DNA of 64,000 bases. It comes from Prostheceraeus crozeri (lineage: Eukaryota > Platyhelminthes > Polycladida > Euryleptidae). Under the pieces are notes generated by a model that worked only from the letters and a program-made list of their open reading frames with translations, did no database searches and was not told where the DNA came from. The stretch is from assembly GCA_907163375.1 (NCBI GenBank), contig CAJQUW010015617.1:98333-162332 (forward strand). The letters run 5' to 3'. This document shows positions 21,867 to 34,558 of the stretch, one piece after another (position 1 is the first letter of the stretch; each line of letters begins with the position of its first letter). The position numbers were made by a program, and so were the translations under genes.

Positions 21867-24110
21867 ATACAAACGGAAATGAAATTGGTTCAAACGGAGG
21901 TGTGAGATTCTTAATCAACAAACAAATGAAGGAGAAAATTGAAGAATTCACAGCAGTGAGTGACAAACTTGCGACATTGACAGCAAAAATAAACAGGACA
22001 TATGATACAAGTTGTGCAAATTTATGTTCCAACTACAGATCATGATGACGAGGAAGTCGAAGAATTCTACGACGCTCTAAATTACACCATTTATCAGAAC
22101 AGTTCCTATTGCAAAGTGGTAATGGGTGACTTCAACGCTAAAGTCGGAAAACTAGAGCAAAATGAAAAGAATGTTATCGGCAAACACGGCTTCGGAACAA
22201 GAAACAAACGAGGATCGAGACGTGTACAATTCGCGACAGCCAACACCATAAAGATAACGAATTGAATGTTCAGTAAGGAAGCAAATAAGAAATAGACATG
22301 GAGAAGCCCCAATGAACTTGTGAGAAATGAGATTGATTACATCCTTACCATTCGAAGATAATCCGTCATCAACACTGAAGTAATTCAGAAGGTTGGAATA
22401 GGAAACGAGCATCGAATAGAAAGAAACAAAATGATTACAAAGCCGAAGCCGAAAATGGACGTAAGTGCACTCCAATATAAATTCCAAAACAAACTGAAAA
22501 ATAAATTTGAATCCTTAACAGTCCAAGATCTAGAAGTAAGAAAGAAATAAAGAAAAACGACTATTGTCGGAATCAATAAAAGAAAGCCACTGCAAAAACT
22601 GTAGACACAAACAAAAGATACACGCATGTTGAAAAAACGAAGAAACATGAAAGAAAGGGACGCTGCAAGAGGAAACGCAGAGTACGTGGAGATATGTAAA
22701 ACACTCAGGATGATGAGAAACGATATAAGGAATTCAACGTTTAACTAACAGAAGAAGCAGTCAAGGAAAACAAAGGCTTGAAGAAGGCGCTGAACAAACA
22801 GAAAGGAAGCAAAAAAGCTTATTCCAGCAATCAAAATGACAACTACCTGAGATCGCCACACTGAGATCGCATTGTACGAAGGTGCAAAGAATTCTACCAA
22901 CATCTCTATACCGACCCAGGATCTGAAGTTATTGCACTTAATACCCAACCATGTGACAGACAACCCCGTTTCTTGGCAGCAAAATCGAAGTGGCCTTAAA
23001 TCAAACGAATGATAGTAACGGTCATGTGGAAGATAATATTACAGTCGAACTCCTAAAAGCAGGCGAGGAAGAAACCAGACAAACACTAAATACGCTACTT
23101 AACTTAATCCTTGAAGAGGAAAACATTCCTGTCAAGTGGAAAACATTCCTGTCAACAACAAAACTAGGCAACTATAGACCAATCAGTATCCCATCTCATG
23201 TGCAAATTATTTATGGAGGTACTCAAGAACAGAATAAGCAGCAAAATGAATGAAAGCCAAGCAGCTTTTCGAAAAGGGTACCCAACGATGGATCATCTTA
23301 AAACGGTAGGCCAGATTCTTGAAAAATGCAACTAATATCAGATACCACTACACATGGCTTTCACTGATAACCAAAAGGCCTTCGAATCAGCCATGTGGCA
23401 GTGTATAAAGCCGCAGAAAACCAAGGAGTGCCTCCACCCTACATTAACATACTGAAACAGAAAGAAAGACATCACTTGACACAGTGCGTGTAGACAATGA
23501 AATCATTGAAGATAAAGAATACATGTACCTCGGACAATTAATTGATAATACCCTCAAGGAACATGAGGAAAGAAATAGACAGGCGGATGTCAGATGAATG
23601 GCAAAAATTCGGTCAATACAGAGAATTCTGAAGGATGAAACAGAAGACCCTATGTGTCTCAAAAGTAAAATTATAAGCGGAGTCATTGCACCAGCCATGA
23701 CATACGGACCTGAAACTTGGACACCTACGAAAGAGCAACAGAAAAAGCTTGAAGTGGCACAAAGATCAATGCTGAACATCAACAGAATGGACAAATGGAT
23801 AAATGTAGTGATTCGAAGAAAACACGAAAGTCCAGGATGCAGTCCGCAAGGCAAACTAACTGAAATGGCGGTGGGCAGAACACATTGCGAGGATGCACAA
23901 TAGCCGATGGGCAAAGAAAACGACGGAGTGGGCCCTAAGAGTAAGAAGCAGAAGAGCAGGAAGGCAAAATAAGAGAACAAACGCATCGAGAGAGTGACGG
24001 GCGGATTGTAGATGATGAGAGATGCACAAGACCGAAGACGATGGAGACATTTGTGGAGGCTATCTGCCTGCAGTGACATGAACGGTTGACGAAGAAGAAT
24101 GAAGAAGGCA
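21867..24110 (+). pseudogene. RTE-type LINE, 3' portion: endonuclease end, RT and C-terminus
   Basis: The endonuclease continues with NGNEIGSNGGVRFLINK and then DHDDEEVEEFYDAL and VVMGDFNAKVG (near 22115-22150), followed by NEIDYIL. RT parts include ELLKAGEEE, NYRPISI (near 23167), SQAAFRKGYPTMDHL (near 23255) and motif A HMAFTDNQKAFES (near 23353). The sequence then jumps from LKQKERHH to TQCVRVDNEII and EYMYLGQ (near 23520), so the catalytic YADD segment is deleted near 23460. The C-terminus has LTYGPETWTPTK-like sequence (near 23700), HIARMHNSRWAKKT and a GRP-like end. Many stops and shifts show a dead copy. The 3' end, near 24110, is approximate. Confidence 0.82.
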
Positions 24111-25800
24111 TATTCTGAGCACGTCATACATGAGTTGTCCAATGTCACCATGATCGAGAAGACATCATTGGAGCATATTTAACTTGTACCTGTGCGTGCA
24201 GAGCACGTCATGGTGACTTCTGACAATGTAGCGAATAATAAGATTGGATTGTTTCTATGACGAATTCAAAGGCACCGCGAGATGAGCATGAAATATTACG
24301 TATTGCATGAGTTGTTCAGGAAATTATACTTGTTCACGGCTTACAGTTTAGACTGCTGACAATAATATGCACTAATTGCACTGGGTTTGCGTATGGAGCT
24401 ACAAATTTTTCAACATCAAAAATTGAGCTCAGAGATGAACCGAAATTGTAGAACTCAGACTGATTCCTCAGACGTTCATAGTAGTTGGCAGGGGATTCTT
24501 CATGACCTTGGCAAGCGTCTTAGAAGTTGGAGCGTTGGCAATCTCTAGGCACTGACTTTTCAGGTGAGTCAGACGAGTGCTCCTGGCTGATGCATAGGTT
24601 GCAGAGGTATATCCGACTGAGACAGGGGCGAGCAAGTCAGCTGACAGGTAAGTCGTCCTAGAAACCCATTGCTGGTCAATTTCCGTTTCCAGTTGATGCT
24701 TCGACAAGTGTGAGCGGCCTCTAATCTTGTAAACAGTACCGTGCATCCTCGAAAAGCAACGTTTCACATAGCTGCGACGCCATGAAATGATTAGATTTTG
24801 TGTTGTTATCAAGAGGCATTGAGACACGAACATGTGTACTATTTAGTATCAGACATATGGTTAAGGGTATAATTGAGAAAGCACCATGGTGAGCTAATCA
24901 CTTCAGCTCACGTAACCGCCACATCAAAGTCTGACCTCAGAATCCAACATCTTGATGCCAGCCAGTGAGATGCGTGGGCACGTATTAAAAAAGATCAATG
25001 TCACAGATATCATGATAGACACATTTGCATTGCCGATAAACTGCCAACCGTGGATATCACTGTTTATACTTCCTAAGACGCAGAAAACAGGCGCCCTTTC
25101 ATCTTCCTTCTTCCACGACGTGATTGCGTGCCTTTCGCCAAAACACCGACAGTTGAGATGAGCATGTAGGCATTGTGCATCAGTCTATATTTATACCAGA
25201 TTTGATTCTCTACATTTAAAGACATAATATGATAATTGTAAAACCTCTCGGAGTAATAGATTTGTGCAATCTTCCATTATTCAGGCAATCATGGCGTCAT
25301 TACATAATGGGCCGCTTTTTCATCGCAGTTAAGGTAAAGAATCTAATAACGGGTTAAGACAATAAATAAATAAGTAAACCGATACTGCGAAATATTAGAC
25401 AAACACTAGAAAGTTCAAATATATAAAGAGGAGCAGGTAAAATAAAGTTTGCGGTATAGCGTCTTCGGACACTATGCAACTTTAATTCGGTTCATTCATT
25501 ACATTCGTGTATGATGGGAGGTGAAATTTTGCAAGACGTTCAATCTTTATAATGGAACCGGTTAGCCAGAGAACTCGGCCTCTGGGCTTTCTCAACGATG
25601 TGATATTATGACACCCCCCCCCTTTTTCATATCCATCATTTTATCAGTAATTTGAATCATCACTTGAGAATCTAAATGGTCTGGCAACCAACATGGGAAA
25701 TTGCCCCTCAGGACAAAGAAATTAAGGATGATGTCCGTGAGGCTGACGATTTCGCAGTAGTAGGAAAATTTCATAGAAATGTCGGTGAAGATTGTACAAT
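24111..25800. other. Unique sequence, no gene seen
   Basis: An unrecognised 121-codon minus-strand frame (24468-24833) is the longest. It has no known motif and no splice context, and is probably chance. A C9 run lies at 25614-25622. Confidence 0.45.
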
Positions 25801-25872
25801 GGTGTAGTCACAGACATCGAACATTAAGCATTAAAGTCCTAGTTGTTGCTGTTCGATGTCTGTGGGTGTAGT
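25801..25872. mobile_element. 56-bp palindromic mini-element with perfect 8-bp target duplication
   Basis: The element at 25809-25864 has perfect 15-bp inverted ends (CACAGACATCGAACA and its complement at 25850-25864) around a 26-bp loop. Identical direct repeats GGTGTAGT flank it exactly (25801-25808 and 25865-25872). An 8-bp duplication is the hAT signature. The structure is a very short non-autonomous insertion. Confidence 0.75.
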
Positions 25873-27635
25873 GATGGGAGTGCTGTTTATTAACATATTG
25901 TATCGCCATGAGGCGTTTTATTTTATTATTCAAGAAAATGAAATTTCCAAATCTGCTGCAATAATGCTGTCGCATCACTTTCTACTCTCGCTCAATACAG
26001 GTCGACGTCATACCAAGAAGCTGCAAAGTCAGAAATTCTCTTAACTCTGTCGAGCTAGTATTAACTGCTACCTGTGAACTGCCCTCAATTTATATTTTTG
26101 TACTACTGTCGACTAGCAATTTGACATTGCGAAAAATCCAATAGCAAGTAAATTTCATGATTAGTCTAGGAAATTTAAGTCAAAAAATAGCCGTAGTTGG
26201 AATAAATTGCAAGATTTGATATTAAGGTTTCATTTTAGTCTTAAACTTCCATTAAGCACATTGGTGAAGTTTTATAGAAATTGCTGCAAGTTTAGTGATG
26301 CAATTCTTACTTTTTCTACCAGGAATTTATTTAAAGCCACTTGATTTTTAACACACTTGAAATGAGCTAAACGCATTATAAATATAAATATTCAAACAAT
26401 TAAACTGTGTAGTGACTAAGCTCTTTCTATAATTACCACCAGTTCAATTGCTCACAAATTTGCCTCAGTGAAATAATTTGCTAAAAGTCGATATAATGAC
26501 ATCGAAGTAATAGGGAACTGACTCCAAAAAAGTATTAGATATCATGGCATTCATACGGAAAAGTGATGAGTGATGGATGGCTACTTTGTCGAAGTCATGA
26601 TGAAAATGACACGGAAATATATTTTTAGCATCATGCTACTATCTAAAGAAAAAAGATTTATTTTGCATGACGCCACATTGAAGCTTATTCAAAAAAGCTA
26701 AAAAAAAGCCTAGGTAATTTGGAAAATACACTATCAGTCAAACTGGAAAATGTATGATCAGTCATAATTTCTTTAATATTGCTTTTCACGTTCTGAAGTA
26801 GTCACTAGGTAATCTTTCGTGCTTTTTCTATTGGTAATGCAAGAGTTAGGTCAGTATAAGTTGTTGCACGTCCACGATGAAATGAACGAATAACATTCTT
26901 ATTATCTAAAATATAATCAGTCTGAACTATTTTATGAGGCGGAGATCGAAGCTGAATGTCTTGTGAATCCACATAAAGCGAATACGTTAACAAAGATTGA
27001 GCTCAATCGGTTTTGGGCTCTCCGTCGGGGCACTCCGAACATGATTACAGACATGTTGACACCGCTTTGGGACAACTCTGATGAGCGCTGTATTTACGTT
27101 TGAAGGTCGAAGAAAGTCAATAACTCGTCAGAAAGACGTACTTGACTTGATGTATTAGAATGACCACACATACAGCGTTTATGTATTCATAGCACTATTT
27201 TTTTTCCTAAGTAGGCTACTATCATTCAAGTACTATGTATGGTCAATTTCCCGTGCCGGTACACTCATGTGTTTAGCTCAATTTGATGGGATGTCTTATA
27301 TTTGGGGTTGATAGTTAACTAAAATTCTGTCGGCAGAACTGAACGGATTTAGTTTTCTGGAGATAGAATTTTGGTTCATGAATAGCCCCTTTGAAAGTGA
27401 ATAAGCGGGTTTAGAATTCTAGAATGGCCTCAAACTAGATCATTCATCGGTAGTCAGTGTATTTGTATCGGAGTGTAGTTCTCCACTCTGGTGCTTTTGG
27501 GAGTAATGATACAACGACTGACAATCTGAGCCCAGTTTCGCTACCTCTTTCTAGGAGCAGCGAAGAAGGGACGATCTAGCGATCTAGTAGGCCTAGGTCG
27601 ACTCGTGTTAGTCTTCAGAGTGCAAGTTATGACTA
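25873..27635. other. AT-rich unique sequence, no gene seen
   Basis: Short open frames only; nothing is recognised. The end of this stretch may belong to the decayed LINE that follows. Confidence 0.45.
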
Positions 27636-27639
27636 CGGC

Positions 27640-28045
27640 GCACTAGATATGCAATTCGGAATTCAGCAGGGAGATCCTTCCAGTCCTGCATTATTTTCCT
27701 TTGATCCATTCTACCGCCAAGATTCATTGATCTGAGCTGTATTGTCTATGATGAACCAATAAAAAGCAATTGCTGTTGACCCGCTTATTGGAGAAACGCA
27801 ATCATCTCGATTTTCATACAGCTTCCGGTTGATGAGGAATGGCTTTGCATAGCCCAAACTGCACAAGTTCTACACTCTTGTGCAGTGATGACAGCCATTT
27901 ATCAGCACTTGATTCAATGATTTCTGATAGTTTGTCAAGATTTTCCAATGACGATTTTACCCATGATTGGTGCACAAAACAACCTTTCAGTCACATTTGG
28001 GACTGTGTTGTTCGACGAGTTCGTGATGTCTCACATTCTGCATAA
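27640..28045 (+). pseudogene. Decayed LINE fragment with RT motif B
   Basis: At 27655 the frame reads FGIQQGDPSSPALFSF, matching the GVQQGDPLGPALFS motif of non-LTR reverse transcriptases (motif B, template binding). Downstream, multiple frames give HSPNC and SRFSNDDFTHDWCTKQP, which may be a degraded C-terminal tail, up to a stop at 28045. Catalytic YADD was not found. The clade cannot be assigned. Confidence 0.45.
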
Positions 28046-28900
28046 TTATCATAATTGTTTTCAAACAGATCCGTTAATGATGCTGGCATAGAATACTGAT
28101 TATTTTGGTGTCAGTAGCGCGGCTTGATGCCTAGCCTAATTCTATGTTGTCTATGGGGGATGAAACCAAATTCGAAATAGGTAAACTCAGTTATTTTATA
28201 CTTATTATCTATAGCCTAAGGATGGCAATATGTGGTTTCCTTTAATATTTGGCTAGGAAGAACTAAGCTCTATCTCAAAATCATATGGCCTTTTCGATAA
28301 AATAGGTGCTATTTTCTATAGCTAACAGATGCTATTTTAATGCCAATACATGATAGGACTCCGACTCGAAAACATTACTCGAAAAACATAACATCTTGGG
28401 GAATCACATCGCAAATATATTACAAGCAATGCCTTTGGGTCGATCCAGGTAATGAATGAAAGCTTAACTTTGTTACGTAAGATATAAATCCATAAGTAAG
28501 TAACCTTTTATTTATAGGCCTATCCTTGAAAACGCACTTTCATAGGCACTTAAAACGGTATTTCTCAATTGCAGCATGCTACGCAGATCTCAACGTACAT
28601 AAAAACTATAAGCCTAGCAGAATATTTCAAAATATCTGATTTTTTTAATCACTGACATATTTAGCCTACAGATCCAAACTGTGTAATTAGGACTATCATT
28701 TCGTTAGACCAAACCTCCCTTGGCTACTCAACAGAGGCTGTTGTGCAGCTCTAGAGTCAGTGATTGTATCAACTCCGATACAAATAGACTGACTTCCAAT
28801 AGGAGCAAAAGAGCATCGATTTGGTTTTAATTGAATTACGCAATATTTCAAAAGTACCAATGCAAAGTCACCACTTCTAACGAAGTCTTCTGGTATGTTT
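28046..28900. other. AT-rich unique sequence, no gene seen
   Basis: There is no long open frame and no repeat. The recurrent word TAGGCCTA appears at about 28517. Confidence 0.5.
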
Positions 28901-28908
28901 AATAATCA

Positions 28909-31315
28909 ACGTGTGTGAAGTTAGCGGAACCACTCAGCGGAACCACTTTTTATTATAGCTTAATTCTATTCGAAACAGCTGCTAGTTTGTCAATTTCAGT
29001 CTCCTGATTACGAATCTGAGCTCAGATTTCACAAATTCGCGGTCGCTTTTGAGAAATTCAAGTTTAAAGATAAAAGTGGTCCCGCTGTGAAGTTAGCGGA
29101 ACCATCCAGCAGAACCAATTGCTGAGTCTCGCTGATTGACGCAGTAAATCAATTTCTTTTGGTCACTACCCGATCAATTTTGTTGTGCTGATCACGAATA
29201 TGTGCCTCATCTTTCAAAACAGTGCAGATTTCACCGGAAATCTGAATTTCACCTTTTCTGCAAGCTGATTGTGAAGTTAGCGGAACCATTTTCAATACAA
29301 AGAATTTCTCAGCGAAATCCATCTCTCCTACTAATTTGAAGCTCCTAATCACAAATCTGTAATCAGATTTTGCAAAACTCGCCCGCATTGCAAAGATATT
29401 CCTCTATCTGGGTCCGCTGTGAAGTGCCCGGAACCACCTACTGGCATTAAAATTTCAAATTCTAATTTTTGCACAGAATCACTGCAATAGACATACCAAG
29501 AGAATGAATTGCTTCACTGATCACGGTTTGCCGTCCGATTTCACGGGAGAATAAGTACTTGCCGAGAAAAAATGGATTTTACGGTTATCATGGACTTTTC
29601 TGCCAAGCTGGGGGGGATTGTGAAGTAGCGGAACCATTTTTCAATACAAAGAATTTCTCAGCGAAATCTATCCTCTCCTACTAATTTGAAGCTCCCCCCC
29701 CCCCCCCCCCCCCCCCATAATCACAAATCTGTAATCAGATTTGCAAAACTCGCCCGCATTGCAAAGATATTCCTCTATCTGGGTCCGCTGTGAAGTGCCC
29801 GGAACCACCTACTGGCATTAAAATTTCAAATTCTAATTTTTGCACAGAATCACTGCAATAGACATACCAAGAGAATGGAATTGCTTCACTGATCACGGTT
29901 TGCCGTCCGATTTCACGGAGAGAATAAGAGTACTTGCCGAGAAAAATGGATTTTACAGTTTTCAAGGATTTCATCGGAATCTCAGAAAAAATTTTTCCAA
30001 CCCTCTCCAGATCAGCCGAACCATCATTATATTACAGCACAATTCTATTGCACCATCACAATGTGTAATTACCTCTTGTGCGCTTTCCTTCTCGGTGCAA
30101 TGCTGTTGTGCCTCTGAAGTCATTAGATGTTTGAAGAAGACGCTAATTTCTCCATGTTGTGTTGTTTGTAATTACGAGGTTAGTTAAAGAAAAACTTTCA
30201 TGTTGTCCTAAAAAGGATTCAAAAATCGCTTCATTGTTGAAAGATTGCAATGCTTTGTAGCTATTGTGCATATTAATTCATTTCGTATCAAAAAACATAA
30301 AGTCTTAGTAGGATAACATTTTTCGGTTTCCATGCTGTCCAAATCTCTGCAGCGGATTGGTACATCATTAGTTGCATAATATCCTGAGGTGATAAAAGAT
30401 AAGAAACTTGCTAATAAGTGCGATTCTTGCATAATGAAAAAATCACGTGTGTGAAGTTGCGCAACACATCAGCGCAACCATTTTTGTTTTTTACTGTTGC
30501 CACTCCCCAAAAATCACATAAACCACAACACAATTCGAGTCGCTGATTATGTGCCACTACTCGGTATTTCACGAAATTCAGCCTCCTTAGGGCCAGAAAA
30601 CGCAATTCAAATTTCAAATTGGTTGTCGCTGTGAAGTTGGCGCAACCAATTTTTCTGACTTTCATAAATTTAGCGCATCAAAGCAACAAAACTCATAACA
30701 AACGATGAAATATCCATGCCTAATTATGTGCCACGCAAGAAAATTACTAAAAATATATCGATCTTCATGTAAAAATCAAGTTTCAAAATTTTATTTCACC
30801 GAAGTGTGAAGTTTGGCGCAACCAAATTTGAAATCAAAATTACTCAGGTCCACACAGGCAGTTATGCTTCCACATAAATAGTACACAGCGGAAGTACCAG
30901 AGTCAACATTCATCAGAATCAATCCAAACAAAAGCAGTCTTTCACCCGCTCTCCCCCCCCCCCCAAAAGAAAACATTAAACATCAAATCACATATGACAA
31001 AGCTTATAATAAAATATTGCACAACCCGCGCAACCCATTTTTCATTTCGAGTGTGCCACTCCTGAAATGCATGTTTTCTAGTACAATTTGGGGTCGCTGA
31101 TATGTGCCACGACATCAGTTTTACTAAATTCGGCTTCCTTCACTCGGAAAACTCAATTCAAAGTTCAACTACATCACACAATAAATTCCAGCGCAAAAAA
31201 AACCACTTTTCAAGTGAAATTACTCTGCTAAAAACGCCGTTTCACATCAAAATAAATAGCACCATCGGGTGTGCCAGGTCAATAATTCATCAGAATCGAC
31301 CCAAACACTCGTACC
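28909..31315 (+). repeat. Foldback left arm
   Basis: The arm is a chain of diverged ~175-bp modules, each headed by a form of GTGAAGTTAGCGGAACCA (near 28917, 29089, 29271, 29411, 29619, 30454, 30633 and 30807). The outer part uses GCGGAACC and the inner part (from 30447) GCGCAACC, so the inner part looks like a related second module family. Two ~350-bp higher-order units occupy 29271 to about 29970. Homopolymer C runs at 29694-29716 (23 C) and 30953-30964 (12 C) have no counterpart in the right arm. Confidence 0.8.
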
Positions 31316-31436
31316 TATTCACTTGCTAAATCAGAAAATAACATCCTTCAAAAACACATGATTTCCTGCCATGTATAGGCCTAGGACATGATCGAGCTGA
31401 AGCTCAGATCAATTCGAGTCAGCGCAACCATTTTTC

Positions 31437-34400
31437 ATTTCGAGTGTTTGGTACGATTCTGAATGAAATATTGACCTGGCACACAACCCGATGGTGCTAT
31501 TTATTTGATGTGAATACGGCGTTTTAGCCAGAGTAATTTCAACTTGAAAAGTGGTTGCGCTGAATTATTGTGTGATGTAGTTGAACTTATGAATTGAGTT
31601 TTCCGAGTGAAGGAGGGCCGAATTTAGTAAAAACTGATGCGTGGCACATAATCAGCGAACCCCAAATGTGTACTAGAACCCATGCATTTCAGGAGTGGCA
31701 CACTCTAAATGAAAAATGGTTGCGCGGGTTGTGCAATATTTTATATAAGCTTTGTCATATGTGATTTGATGTTTAATGTTTTCTTTTAGAGCGGTGAAAG
31801 ACTGCTTTTTGTTTGATTGATTCCCTGATGAATGTTGACCTGTTACATCCGCTGTAGGTACTATTTTTTGTTAATGTGAAGCATAAACAGGCCTGTGTGC
31901 AGAGTAATTTTGATTTCAAATTTGGTTGCGGCCAACTTCACACTTCGGTGAAATAAAATTTTGAAACTTGATTTTTTACATGAAGATCGATTATTTTTTA
32001 GTAATTTTTTGCGTGGCACATAATTAGGCATGGATATTTCATCGTTTTGTTATGAGTTTTGTTGCTTGATGCGCTAAATTTATTGAAAGTCAGAAAAATT
32101 GGTTGCGCAACTTCAACAGCGCAACCAATTTGAAATTTGAATTGCGTATGTTTCTGGCCAAAGGAGGCTGAATTTCGTGAAACCGAGTAGTGCACATAAT
32201 CAGCGACCTCGATTTGTGGTGGTTTATGTGATTTTTGGGAGTGGCACAGTAAAAACAAAAATGGTTGCGCTGAGTGGTTGCGCCAACTTCACACACGTGA
32301 TTTTTTTCAGTTATGCAAGAATCGCACTTATTTGCAAGTTTCTATCTTATATCACCTCAGGATATTATGTCAACTAATGAATTACCAATCCGCTGGCAGA
32401 GATTTGACAGCATGGAACCGAAAAATGTTATCCTGCTAAGACTTTATGTTTTTTGATACGAAAATGAATTAATATGCACAATAGCTACAAAGCATTGCAA
32501 TCTTTCAACAATGAAAGCGATTCTGAATCCTTTTTAAGGACAACATGAAAGTTTTTCTTTAACTAACCTCGTAATACCAAAACAACAAACATGGAGAAAT
32601 TAGCGTCTTTCTTCAAACATCTAATGACTTCAGAGGCACAACAGCATGCACCGAAAGGAAAGCGCACAAGATGGTAATTACACATTGTGATGGTTGCAAT
32701 AGAATTGTGCTGTAAATAAATGATGGTTCGGCTGATCTGGAGAGGGTTGGATTTTTTCTGAGATACCGATGAAATCCTTGAAACTCAGTAAAATCCATTT
32801 TTATCTCGGCAAGTTATCTTATTCTCCCGTGAAATCGGACGGCAAACCGTGATCAGTGAAGCAATTCCATTCTCTTGGTATGTCTATTGCAGTGATTCTG
32901 TGCAAAAATTAGAATTTGAAATTTTAATGCCAGTAGGTGGTTTCCGGGCACTTCACAGCGGACCCAGATAGAGGAATATCTTTGCAATGCGGGCGAGTTT
33001 TGCAAATCTGATTACAGATTTGTGATTAGAGCTTCAAATTAGTAGGAGAGGATGGATTCGCTGAGAAATTCTTTGTATTGAAAAATGGTTCCGCTAAACT
33101 TCACAATCAGCTTGCAGAAAAGTCCATGATAACCGTAAAATCCATTTTTCTCGGCAAGTACTTATTCTCCCGTGAAATCGGACGGCAAACGTGATCAGTG
33201 AAGCAATTCCATTCTCTTGGTATGTCTATTGCAGTGATTCTGTGGCAAAAATTAGAATTTGAATATTTTAATGCCAAGTAGGTGGTTTCCGGGCACTTCA
33301 CAGCGACCCAGATAGAGGAATATCTTTGCAATGCGGGCGAGTTTTGCAAATCTGATTACAGATTTGTGATTAGGAGCTTCAAATTTTGAGTAGGAGAGGA
33401 TGGATTTCGCTGAGAAATTCTTTGTATTGAAAAAAATGGTTCCGCTAACTTTCACATCAGCTTGCAGAAAAGTCCATGAATAACCGTAAAATCCCATTTT
33501 TCTCGGCAAGTACTTATTCTCCCGTGAAATCGGGACGGCAAACCGTGATCAGTGAAGCAATTCCATTTCTCTTGGTAATGTCTATTGCAGTGATTCTGTG
33601 AAAAATTAGAATTTGAAATTTAAATGCCAGTATGGGGGGGTGGTTCCGGGCACTTCACAGCGGACCCAGAGAGAGGAATATCTATGCAATGCGGCGAGTT
33701 TTTGCAAATCTGATTACAGATTTGTGATAGGACTCAAATTAGTAGGATAGGATGGATTACGCTGAGAAATCTTTGTAATGAAAATATGGTTCCGCAACAT
33801 CACATACAGCATGCATAAAAGTCGCATGATAACCGTAAAATAATCCATTTTTCTCGCAAGTACTTATTCTCCCCGTGAAATCGTACGGCAAACCCGTGAT
33901 CAGTGAAGCAATACATTTCTCTTGGTCATGTCCTATGCATGTGATTCTGTGCAAAAATTAGAATTTGAAATTTTAATGCCAGTAGGTGGTATTCCGGGCA
34001 CTTCACAGCGGACCCAGATAGAGGTTATATCTTTGCAAATGCGGGCGAGTTTTGCTAAATCCTGATTACAGATTTTGTGATTAGGAGCTTCAAATTAGTA
34101 GGAGGAGGATGGATTTCGCTGAGAAATTCTTTGTATGAAAGAATGGTTTCCCGCTAACTTCAACAATCAGCTTGCAGAGGAAGAAAAGGTGAAATTCAGA
34201 TTTCCGGGTGAAATCTGCCACTGTTTTGAAAGATGAGGCACATATTCGTGATCAGCACAACAAAAGTTGAATCGGGTAGATGACCAAAAGAAATTGATTT
34301 ACTTGCGTCCAATCAGCGAGACTCAGCAATTGGTTCTGCTGGAATGGTTCCGCTAACTTCCACAGCGGGACCACTTTTATCTTTAAACCTTGATTTTCTC

Positions 34401-34550
34401 AAAAGCGAACCGCGAATTTGTGTGAAATCTGAGCTCAGATATCGTAATCAGGATGACTGAAATTGACAAACTAGCAGCTGTTTCGAAATAGAATTAAGCT
34501 ATAATAAAAAGTGGTTCCGCTGAGTGTTTCCGCTAAATTCCACCACACGT
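31437..34550 (-). repeat. Foldback right arm
   Basis: It is an inverted copy of 28909-31315 along its whole length, but about 700 bp longer because it has roughly four ~350-bp higher-order units (boundaries near 33087, 33437, 33786 and 34142) where the left arm has two. Differences between arms are largely single-base indels, as from uncorrected long reads or relaxed decay. Open frames inside either arm (up to 115 codons) are chance. Confidence 0.8.
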
Positions 34551-34558
34551 AATATTCA

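Larger units (their letters stand above)
28901..34558. mobile_element. Large foldback element with tandem-repeat arms
   Basis: Two long inverted arms meet around a ~120-bp spacer. The outer ends are ACGTGTGTGAAG (28909) and its inverted partner ending ACCACACGT (34550). Just outside lie AATAATCA (28901-28908) and AATATTCA (34551-34558), a 7-of-8 match that fits an 8-bp target duplication. Sequence beyond these is not inverted, so the palindrome has definite ends. There is no transposase. Long inverted repeats made of tandem units with variable copy number are the hallmark of foldback elements (Drosophila FB, Galileo, sea urchin TU), so this is best read as a non-autonomous foldback transposon. 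Confidence 0.75.

Noticed and set aside
23444..24151. 235-codon minus-strand frame
   Set aside because: Antisense shadow of the RTE C-terminal region, whose plus-strand translation carries the family motifs.
24468..24833. 121-codon minus-strand frame
   Set aside because: No recognised motif, no splice or promoter context, and it lies beside decayed LINE sequence.
28917..30825. Regularly repeated 18-mer resembling a CRISPR repeat
   Set aside because: Spacing is 140-200 bp, sequences between copies are themselves related, and the context is eukaryotic transposon arms.
28901..34558. Missed-adapter long-read hairpin artefact as the explanation for the giant palindrome
   Set aside because: The palindrome stops at matching points next to a near-perfect 8-bp duplication and the arms differ in unit number, which a simple read-through would not give. 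It remains possible for part of the structure.
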